Part shown: positions 7,253-11,522 of the stretch, piece after piece
Numbering within the stretch: position 1 is the stretch's first letter
Layout of the letters: each line of letters starts with the position of its first letter
Assembly (NCBI GenBank): GCA_964421815.1
Contig: CAYQYT010000027.1
Coordinates: 1 to 11,522, forward strand
Length of the DNA: 11,522 nt
Origin: DTU089 sp964421815
GTDB taxonomy: Bacteria; Bacillota; Clostridia; Oscillospirales; Acutalibacteraceae
Direction of reading: 5' to 3'
Notes under the pieces: generated by a model
Told to the model about the DNA's origin: nothing
Databases searched by the model: none
The model's input: the letters and a program-made list of their open reading frames with translations, nothing else
Position numbers and translations under genes: made by a program

Positions 7253-7308
7253 AATATACAATTTAGATACAGATTGATACAATTTACGATACAAGCCTCC
7301 CGTATGAT
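7253..7308 (+). promoter_or_regulatory. Lipoprotein-ABC operon promoter with four GATACAA-type repeats
   Basis: ATACA cores occur at 7256-7260, 7267-7271, 7277-7281 and 7289-7293, spaced 11, 10 and 12 bases, in the context (T/G)ATACAA(T)TT. The copy at 7276-7284 (GATACAATT) is identical to 4453-4461 before the regulator gene. A -10 hexamer TATGAT lies at 7303-7308, nine bases after the last core, exactly the distance seen at the regulator promoter. There is no -35 at the right distance, as expected for an activator-dependent promoter. Transcription should start near 7315. Confidence 0.72.
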
Positions 7309-7334
7309 TTGGTTATAGATCATACGGGAGGCTT
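7293..7334 (+). terminator. Perfect 16-bp palindrome: terminator/insulator overlapping the promoter
   Basis: AAGCCTCCCGTATGAT (7293-7308) and ATCATACGGGAGGCTT (7319-7334) are perfectly complementary, with a 10-base loop. Only AATTTA follows, so termination may be imperfect. It lies 52 bases after the preceding gene and would fold in readthrough RNA from the two-component operon. The left arm holds the last operator and the -10; the right arm holds GGGAGG, the SD of the small ORF at 7340. Confidence 0.7.
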
Positions 7335-7339
7335 AATTT

Positions 7340-7432
7340 ATGGAAAATTACGATTCTATATCAAAGCATAAGATTAAACCTCAAGATATTAATTGCAAGA
7401 AAGGTAAGGTATGTTATGAGAATTTATATTAA
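7340..7432 (+). CDS. Candidate 30-codon small ORF in the operon leader
   Basis: ATG 7340 has the SD GGGAGG eight bases upstream. The product would be 30 residues, starting MENYDSISKHKIKPQDINCK and ending near VCYENLY. It is hydrophilic, Lys-rich, has two Cys and no signal peptide. Its stop at 7430-7432 lies beyond the lipoprotein ATG at 7416, so the two overlap by 17 bases in different frames, a layout typical of translational coupling. It may be a leader peptide, a remnant, or chance. It resembles nothing I recognise. Confidence 0.4.
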   Translation: MENYDSISKHKIKPQDINCKKGKVCYENLY

Positions 7433-8627
7433 AAAAATAATTAGTGTATGTATGTTGGTTGTATTGGTATCTGCTATGATGACAGGATGTTTTCCTACAA
7501 CAGAAAATAAGCAAAACTCTAATTCTTCCTTATCGGGAGATAACTCATCAGGAGCAAATAATGAAAATGATGTAAGCGAATTTCCAACTTACATTGAGGA
7601 TAGGGATGTTGAGAAGCTTACAATTAAAGCCAATGTAAATATTCCGGCTGATTTTGACATGAATCAAAAAGTGTCAATAGCTTCTGCAAAACCAGTGACT
7701 TGGGACAAAGAAAGCATTGTTTCCGGTATTTCAGATGGACGTCAAATTGTGGATGAATTTTCAGGCGAAATGACTGGACCGGATGACCTCTTTTATTCCT
7801 ATATTTTTGATGACGAATCTGATTTAACATTTTCTTTAGGGACTGTATCTTATCGCACAGAAATGGAGATTGAATACAATTACACATATTATTTCGATAA
7901 TTATGAAAACTTCAAAGAAGAAGATACACTTAAGAAAATGTTTAGTGATAAAAATATAGATGGAATTCAAAAAAGCGACGCTTTAGACAATGCAAATCAA
8001 GTTATATCCTTACTTGAGATTGATGATATTCTTGGAGCTCCACAAGTCTATTCAATGGATGCAGATTCCGTAAACTTCCTTCAAGACGAGTATGATGTAA
8101 GAGATAAATATGGTGAAAAAGTTAGTAAATGGGGTTACGAACAGGATGCATATCTCCTGATATATCCTGTTCTTTATCAAAATATTCCTTCGCTAAGTAT
8201 TATGAACGCTACTGGTGAAAACGAATTTATATCCTCATCAAGGGTTTATTTCATTTATGGTAGAAATGGATTGATTGCATTTGAAGTGTCTGGTGTTTTT
8301 GATGTAAAAAGCACAATTCAAGATTCATATATTTGCTCTACATTAGATGTTGTTCAAAGTATTAAAAAATCTTTTGAAAATATTATTTTAGATAATGAAA
8401 TCGAAATTACAATGATCAAGCTTGGATATATAGCAAGATACGATTTTGATAATTTTACAGAGTGGAGAATTGAGCCTGTATGGTTTATCGACGGAAAATA
8501 TGGAAAATGTAAAAACTCGTTATCTGATATCATAGATATAAAAGAGAATTTAGAAGGCCAAAATTATACTGCAATAATTAGTGCGGTCAGCGGCGAAGCT
8601 ATCCCTTTGGTTTCCATCGGAGGATAA
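7416..8627 (+). CDS. Large lipoprotein of the ABC operon
   Basis: A 403-residue exported lipoprotein. The signal peptide is MRIYIKKIISVCMLVVLVSA followed by the lipobox MMTGC, with lipidated Cys25. A Ser/Asn-rich linker (~30-55) follows, as in many cell-surface lipoproteins. The rest is acidic and soluble. The C-terminal ~70 residues (LGYIARYDFD..., EWRIEPVWFIDGKY, AIISAVSGEAI) have the pattern of YycI/PepSY-like domains: a 'PVW' strand, then a turn and a 'sGE' strand. That is my pattern-based inference. AAGG at 7406-7409 gives a modest SD, and translation may also be coupled to the small ORF at 7340. The permease gene follows seven bases after the stop, so this is part of the transporter operon. 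Its role could be binding or shielding against the peptide substrate, as LanI lipoproteins do, although it is larger than those. Confidence 0.87.
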   Translation: MRIYIKKIISVCMLVVLVSAMMTGCFPTTENKQNSNSSLSGDNSSGANNENDVSEFPTYIEDRDVEKLTIKANVNIPADFDMNQKVSIASAKPVTWDKESIVSGISDGRQIVDEFSGEMTGPDDLFYSYIFDDESDLTFSLGTVSYRTEMEIEYNYTYYFDNYENFKEEDTLKKMFSDKNIDGIQKSDALDNANQVISLLEIDDILGAPQVYSMDADSVNFLQDEYDVRDKYGEKVSKWGYEQDAYLLIYPVLYQNIPSLSIMNATGENEFISSSRVYFIYGRNGLIAFEVSGVFDVKSTIQDSYICSTLDVVQSIKKSFENIILDNEIEITMIKLGYIARYDFDNFTEWRIEPVWFIDGKYGKCKNSLSDIIDIKENLEGQNYTAIISAVSGEAIPLVSIGG

Positions 8628-8634
8628 TAGTCTT

Positions 8635-9393
8635 ATGAAGAGTTTGTTTGTATCAAGCCTAAAAAGGGCATTTGTGTCAAAATGGTATATCGCTTCAATT
8701 ATCGCCACGGTATTCATGTGTTATGTCAGTTCTCGTGAATATATTGATGGAATTGGAACAAATTCAGTGTATACCATTGATTTGATGATTCATCTGGGAA
8801 TGTTCAAAAAAGTAATGGTTTTCTTTTCTTCTATTCCTTTTGTCACAGTTTATTGTCAAGATTGCAATTCGGGTTATATAAAATCGATTATTGTGCGCAG
8901 TGGCGAAAGAAACTATGCATGGTCAAATGTAGTAGTATGTGCACTTTCCGGATTCACTTCAATATTTGTGGGAATTATGACCTATTTTGGTATGGTTTCG
9001 TTTTTCTGTCCACCACAGCCATACGAAACCCCGGATGTTTATAGCTATATAGCGTTAAACAGTCCTATTTTATATGTATTTCTAATTGTCAGTGTGTTTT
9101 CATTATACGCCACAATGTGGACAATTGTAGGACTAACCTTTTCATCGGTTCTTCCGGACAATTATGTTGCACTGGGTTCACCTTTGATTTTTGGTTATCT
9201 TTTAGAAGAAATGACACTTGGTTTACCTCCGTATTTAAATTTATATAATCTGAGCCATTGTTTTGCCGTGTTTGATAAATCACCTCTGTTGAATTGCTTT
9301 TATACAATAGGCGTATTTATTTTAATAATGGCAATATCAGGTTGTATTTTTTCGCATTTTGTAAAAAGGAGGAGTAGAAATGAAATGGTTTAA
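8635..9393 (+). CDS. ABC-2-type transporter permease A
   Basis: A 252-residue integral membrane protein with about six helices (~16-31, 57-75, 97-122, 143-172, 176-191, 220-242) and a basic C-terminal tail. The loop after helix 2 reads SGYIKSIIVRSGERNYAWS, resembling the cytoplasmic coupling region of small ABC-2 permeases; the second permease has the matching LIRTGRNKWCIG. ATG 8635 is used because GGAGG at 8619-8623 precedes it; upstream in-frame starts lie inside the lipoprotein gene. The size and two-permease arrangement fit LanE/LanG or CprB/CprC-type peptide-resistance exporters. The 3' end overlaps the next gene by 14 bases, indicating tight coupling. Confidence 0.87.
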   Translation: MKSLFVSSLKRAFVSKWYIASIIATVFMCYVSSREYIDGIGTNSVYTIDLMIHLGMFKKVMVFFSSIPFVTVYCQDCNSGYIKSIIVRSGERNYAWSNVVVCALSGFTSIFVGIMTYFGMVSFFCPPQPYETPDVYSYIALNSPILYVFLIVSVFSLYATMWTIVGLTFSSVLPDNYVALGSPLIFGYLLEEMTLGLPPYLNLYNLSHCFAVFDKSPLLNCFYTIGVFILIMAISGCIFSHFVKRRSRNEMV

Positions 9394-10225
9394 ATCTATT
9401 TTTTCCATAGTATTACAGAATTTTAGAAAATGGAAATACGACTGTCGAATATGGATAGCTCTATTCATTGTGTTAATTTTCATTCATTCTCTTACAAAAG
9501 GGCTTTCTGATATTTGCGATTACACAGGTGTAAAATCATCGCCGTGGATATTTCCTTTTTTATATATGCAATATTATAAAAAAATGTTGTTTTTCTTCCC
9601 TTTGATTTTGATTTTCAGCAACGCTCCGTTTATTGATAAAAATCAGCTCTATGTACTTATCAGAACAGGCAGAAATAAATGGTGCATTGGTCAAATGCTT
9701 TATATTGTGGTTGCATCTGCTCTGTACTTTGCCTTTGTTATGGTGTTCTCTATTGTATTAAATTTAGATTGTATAGAGTTCACGGGAGAATGGGGCAAAT
9801 TGCTCAATACACTCGCCAATACAACTATGGGGACTAAATTCCAGTTAGGATTCAGTCCTGAAAGAAATGTTATTAATATGTTCTCTCCGATTAGTGCGAT
9901 GTGGTTTACATTTTTACATTCTTGGATTTCCGGAGTGATACTTGGTTTTGTAATATTTCTGTTCAATATGAAAATAAAAGGTAGCGGAACTTTTTTGGCA
10001 TCATTTTTGCTTGTGTTTAGTGCGGTGGCAGCAAAACAAACTTCATTAGTAAAAATGTCTCCGGTGTCTTGGAGTACCTTGAATTATATACAATTAAAAC
10101 CTAATGATGGACTACCAAGCTATGGATATATAACTGCGTTCTATATGATTATGCTGTTAGTGTTGTTTGTAATAATTCTGTACTCTTCAAAAAGATACAA
10201 CTTTGATAAAGAACTAAAAAGATAA
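9380..10225 (+). CDS. ABC-2-type transporter permease B
   Basis: A 281-residue membrane protein with about six helices (~22-38, 68-82, 105-129, 172-196, 203-218, 250-270). The loop after the second helix (FIDKNQLYVLIRTGRNKWCI) matches the equivalent loop of permease A, so the two are probably diverged relatives forming a heterodimer. Between helices 3 and 4 there is a longer loop (~130-170) that would be external and is rich in Asn, Thr and Gly, a possible substrate-recognition part. The SD AAGGAGGAG at 9366-9374 lies inside the end of permease A. The ATPase gene follows after 16 bases. I cannot assign the substrate. Confidence 0.87.
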   Translation: MKWFKSIFSIVLQNFRKWKYDCRIWIALFIVLIFIHSLTKGLSDICDYTGVKSSPWIFPFLYMQYYKKMLFFFPLILIFSNAPFIDKNQLYVLIRTGRNKWCIGQMLYIVVASALYFAFVMVFSIVLNLDCIEFTGEWGKLLNTLANTTMGTKFQLGFSPERNVINMFSPISAMWFTFLHSWISGVILGFVIFLFNMKIKGSGTFLASFLLVFSAVAAKQTSLVKMSPVSWSTLNYIQLKPNDGLPSYGYITAFYMIMLLVLFVIILYSSKRYNFDKELKR

Positions 10226-10241
10226 TGGAGGTGGCATTATT

Positions 10242-10895
10242 ATGTGCGTTGCAATAAAAATTGAAAATGTCAATAAATCATTTGGAGAAACAGTTGTCCT
10301 TTCAAATGTAAATATTGAGTTCGAGAAAGGTAAAGTTCACGGACTGATAGGTAGAAATGGTAGTGGTAAAACTATGCTGATGAAATGTATTTGTGGTTTT
10401 GTACCACTATCATCCGGACAGATTATGATAAATGGAAAAACATTAAAGAAAGATTTTGATATGCCGAAAGACATTGGCGTTATTATTGAAACCCCCGGCT
10501 TTTTACCATCCTATAATGCATATAAAAATTTGAAATTCTTAGCAGATATACAAGGAAAAATCTCAAAGCAAGAAATCTATGACGCAATAAGTAGAGTAGG
10601 TCTTGACCCTAAAAGTAAAAAACACGTTGGAAAATATTCGTTGGGTATGCGTCAGCGTCTTGGTCTTGCACAGGCTATTATGGAAGACCCTGATATTCTT
10701 ATCCTTGATGAGCCTATGAATGGTTTGGATAAAGATGGCGTTGCAGATATGCGAAATTATTTACTCGACTTAAAAGCGAGTGGAAAGACAATTTTGATAG
10801 CTTCACATTCAGCAGAAGATATTGATGTGTTGTGTGACACAGTTCACGAGATGGATAAAGGTGTGCTTACTACCATAAGGTCAGGAAAAGAATAA
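10242..10895 (+). CDS. ABC transporter ATPase with an E-loop (lantibiotic/bacitracin-resistance type)
   Basis: A 217-residue cytoplasmic ATPase with all core motifs: Walker A GRNGSGKT (37-44), signature YSLGMRQRL (132-140), Walker B ILILDEP (152-158), D-loop GLD (161-163) and H-loop His189. At the Q-loop position the sequence is GVIIETPGFLP, placing Glu83 where most ABC proteins have Gln. Replacement of the Q-loop by an E-loop is known for LanF/CprA/NukF-type ATPases of peptide-antibiotic immunity and detoxification, so this points to such a role. It is short, without the C-terminal extension of BcrA-type proteins. GGAGGTG at 10227-10233 is a strong SD eight bases from ATG. It is the last gene of the operon and presumably energises permeases A and B. 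Confidence 0.93.
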   Translation: MCVAIKIENVNKSFGETVVLSNVNIEFEKGKVHGLIGRNGSGKTMLMKCICGFVPLSSGQIMINGKTLKKDFDMPKDIGVIIETPGFLPSYNAYKNLKFLADIQGKISKQEIYDAISRVGLDPKSKKHVGKYSLGMRQRLGLAQAIMEDPDILILDEPMNGLDKDGVADMRNYLLDLKASGKTILIASHSAEDIDVLCDTVHEMDKGVLTTIRSGKE

Positions 10896-11015
10896 GATTT
10901 GATGTTTGGCAGAGAAACTTAACAATTTAATCTTGGATAGGAATGCACAGAACGCTTGGTTATAGTCAAAATATTAAAATAGACGTTAAATAAAAAGCAT
11001 AATATACTGACATTT

Positions 11016-11058
11016 AGCCGATGACTTGTGTGCCACATCACGCAACATCGGCTTTTTT
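11016..11058 (+). terminator. Rho-independent terminator, probably of the ABC operon
   Basis: AGCCGATG (11016-11023) pairs perfectly with CATCGGCT (11046-11053), followed by TTTTT. The 22-base loop can form a small inner stem (TGTG/CACA). It lies 120 bases after the ATPase gene and is the first strong terminator after it. Confidence 0.75.
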
Positions 11059-11062
11059 AATA

Positions 11063-11090
11063 TTGACTTAGTTGTATATCCCACTAAATA
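11063..11090 (+). promoter_or_regulatory. Candidate promoter of the leader region
   Basis: TTGACT (11063-11068) and TAAATA (11085-11090) are 16 bases apart. It lies directly after the terminator at 11016-11058, where a new transcription unit is expected. The -10 match is only moderate. Confidence 0.45.
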
Positions 11091-11111
11091 AAAAAACAGT
11101 TGTTTAGTGGG
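11080..11111. repeat. Inverted repeat at the candidate promoter
   Basis: CCCACTAAA (11080-11088) and TTTAGTGGG (11103-11111) are perfectly complementary around a 14-base A-rich centre. No T-run follows on either strand. The left arm overlaps the predicted -10, so it could be an operator as well as, or instead of, an RNA hairpin. Confidence 0.55.
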
Positions 11112-11144
11112 CTGTATTGTCACGCTTAAAATAAAATCTGATTA

Positions 11145-11179
11145 CCCTCTAAACCTGTTTAAGTTTGGAGGGATTTTTT
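11145..11179 (+). terminator. Terminator-like hairpin enclosing the leader ORF's SD
   Basis: CCCTCTAAAC (11145-11154) pairs with GTTTGGAGGG (11163-11172) over 10 bp with one G-U, loop of eight bases, followed by ATTTTTT. The right arm contains GGAGGG, the SD of the leader ORF starting at 11180, so the same hairpin could end transcription or hide the ribosome site. Confidence 0.7.
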
Positions 11180-11233
11180 ATGTGTTGGTCAAATACCAAC
11201 ACGCTGCTTATCAGAAGCAGCGAATACATATAG
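11180..11233 (+). CDS. 17-codon leader peptide ORF
   Basis: ATG 11180 lies seven bases after the SD GGAGGG (11167-11172). The encoded peptide is MCWSNTNTLLIRSSEYI, stop TAG at 11231-11233. Its codons contain two perfect hairpins, and the stop codon touches the left arm of the next large hairpin. Such short ORFs embedded in hairpins are the hallmark of ribosome-controlled attenuators before resistance genes (known for tet(M), erm and others). I do not recognise this particular peptide. Confidence 0.6.
   Translation: MCWSNTNTLLIRSSEYI
11182..11221 (+). promoter_or_regulatory. Two abutting perfect hairpins inside the leader ORF
   Basis: GTGTTGGT (11182-11189) pairs with ACCAACAC (11195-11202), loop CAAAT. 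Immediately next, GCTGCTT (11203-11209) pairs with AAGCAGC (11215-11221), loop ATCAG. No base separates the two stems, so they could stack coaxially. A ribosome translating the leader would unfold both. Confidence 0.65.
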
Positions 11234-11293
11234 AGTGCCACGAAAGAATGAGGATGAGTCGTTAAAAAAATTCTTGCATTCTTGTGGCACTCT
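11232..11293 (+). promoter_or_regulatory. Large hairpin starting at the leader stop codon
   Basis: AGAGTGCCAC (11232-11241) pairs with GTGGCACTCT (11284-11293), and after a two-base bulge AAGAATG (11244-11250) pairs with CATTCTT (11277-11283), leaving a 26-base loop. A ribosome paused at or near the leader stop would cover the left arm. The last bases of the right arm can instead join a small hairpin around 11290-11311. Confidence 0.65.
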
Positions 11294-11348
11294 TATACTT
11301 TAAAAGTAGAGATTTCTTTTCTGTTTAATAGATGTAAATGCACTTATT

Positions 11349-11381
11349 GCCGTAGAGGTCTTAGTACCTTTGCGGCTTTTT
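11349..11381 (+). terminator. Terminator inside the leader
   Basis: GCCGTAGAGGT (11349-11359) pairs with ACCTTTGCGGC (11366-11376) over 11 bp, two of them G-U, around a six-base loop, followed directly by TTTTT. It stands between the leader ORF and the gene at 11499, the place for an attenuator. Confidence 0.7.
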
Positions 11382-11425
11382 GCGTTTGCACCAATATACG
11401 CAATGAGTGGCTATGTTACATAGCC
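11381..11425 (+). promoter_or_regulatory. Two further small hairpins
   Basis: TGCGT (11381-11385) can pair with ACGCA (11398-11402). GGCTATG (11409-11415) pairs perfectly with CATAGCC (11419-11425) around TTA. They follow the internal terminator; no T-run follows either. Role unknown. Confidence 0.45.
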
Positions 11426-11432
11426 AAGTATC

Positions 11433-11495
11433 CGTGATCTCCGAATTTTTGATTTCAACCTTTTATATCAAAAATTCAAATTCAAGGAGATTACG
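11433..11495 (+). promoter_or_regulatory. SD-sequestering stem before the last gene
   Basis: CGTGATCTCC (11433-11442) pairs with GGAGATTACG (11486-11495) over 10 bp with one G-U. Stacked on it, GAATTTTTGAT (11443-11453) pairs perfectly with ATCAAAAATTC (11467-11477). The SD GGAG (11486-11489) of the gene at 11499 is therefore buried, suggesting control at translation initiation. Confidence 0.65.
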
Positions 11496-11498
11496 ACA

Positions 11499-11522
11499 AT
11501 GACAAAACTTACATTAGAACAA
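11499..11522 (+). CDS. Start of an unidentified gene (cut by window end)
   Basis: ATG 11499 follows AAGGAG with a nine-base gap. Only eight codons (MTKLTLEQ) are inside the window, too few to identify. The elaborate leader suggests an inducible gene, for example a resistance or mobility function, but this is inference. Confidence 0.5.

Larger units (their letters stand above)
10896..11498. other. About 600-bp region without a sizeable gene, rich in RNA structure
   Basis: No ORF longer than about 20 codons with a credible SD is seen. From 10896 to 11015 I see nothing convincing. From 11016 on there are at least eight hairpins, three followed by T-runs, plus one leader ORF, all on the plus strand and ending at the start codon of the next gene. 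Taken together this looks like a long regulatory leader; the parts are listed separately. Confidence 0.7.

Noticed and set aside
10943..10993. 16-codon ORF (MHRTLGYSQNIKIDVK) with a weak GGA-type SD after the ATPase gene.
   Set aside because: Too short, poor SD, no structure or neighbour that supports translation.
11240..11265. CGAAAGAATGAGGATGAGTCG resembles hammerhead ribozyme core pieces (GAAA, CTGATGAGTC).
   Set aside because: The needed CUGANGA is not intact, the order and spacing of the two core strands do not allow three stems, and the bases are explained by the large hairpin at 11232-11293.
10896..11498. CRISPR array, tRNA or insertion-sequence ends in the hairpin-rich region.
   Set aside because: No regularly spaced repeats, no cloverleaf with a T-loop motif, and no terminal inverted repeats with target duplication could be found; the hairpins all differ in sequence.
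11499..11522. Identification of the last gene as a transposase, group II intron protein or resistance gene from MTKLTLEQ.
   Set aside because: Eight residues are not enough; several unrelated families begin similarly.

Overview
The window looks like part of an integrative conjugative element (ICE) from a low-to-middling GC Gram-positive gut-type bacterium (Clostridia/Bacillota). The evidence is the Tn916/Tn1549/CTn-style gene content: a class B sortase, a single-pass membrane CHAP peptidoglycan hydrolase of the conjugation module, and a leftward helix-turn-helix regulator closely resembling Tn916 Orf9. Canonical Shine-Dalgarno (SD) sites precede nearly every gene. Base composition drops from the fairly GC-rich, ICE-core left end (1-2088) to clearly AT-rich DNA for the rest, which fits cargo loaded into a conjugative backbone.

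Layout. 1-338: 3' end of a class B sortase. 379-2088: CHAP-domain conjugation protein, closed by a strong terminator. 2216-3397: stand-alone unrecognised gene with its own extended -10 promoter and terminator. 3538-3861: small conserved-looking protein, convergent with the Orf9-like regulator (3898-4248, minus). 4249-4492: divergent control region. 4493-7240: operon of an OmpR-type response regulator, a sensor kinase and a membrane-anchored extracytoplasmic protein. 7340-10895: operon of a candidate 30-codon small ORF, a large lipoprotein, two six-helix permeases and an ABC ATPase with Glu in place of the Q-loop Gln. 10896-11498: about 600 bp without a sizeable gene but packed with hairpins, terminators and a 17-codon leader ORF. 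11499-11522: the first eight codons of a gene whose SD is held in a predicted stem.

How it works together (partly inference). The kinase/regulator pair and the lipoprotein-permease-permease-ATPase set look like a self-contained sense-and-respond module against a membrane-active peptide such as a lantibiotic or host cationic peptide, comparable in logic to LanFEG or CprABC-CprRK systems. No peptide-biosynthesis gene is visible, so it would be orphan immunity. The best direct evidence that the two operons form one circuit is a GATACAA direct repeat with about one helical turn spacing. It occurs twice before the regulator gene and four times before the lipoprotein operon, with exactly nine bases between the last ATACA and the -10 hexamer at both sites. 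At the second site the -10 lies inside the left arm of a perfect 16-bp palindrome. That geometry would let the palindrome block readthrough from the sensor operon while transcripts from the regulated promoter escape it.

The right end is a second regulatory device: three terminator-like hairpins, a leader peptide ORF whose codons form two abutting perfect hairpins, a large hairpin beginning at the leader stop codon, and a final SD-sequestering stem. This resembles attenuation leaders of inducible resistance genes, but the controlled gene lies outside the window.
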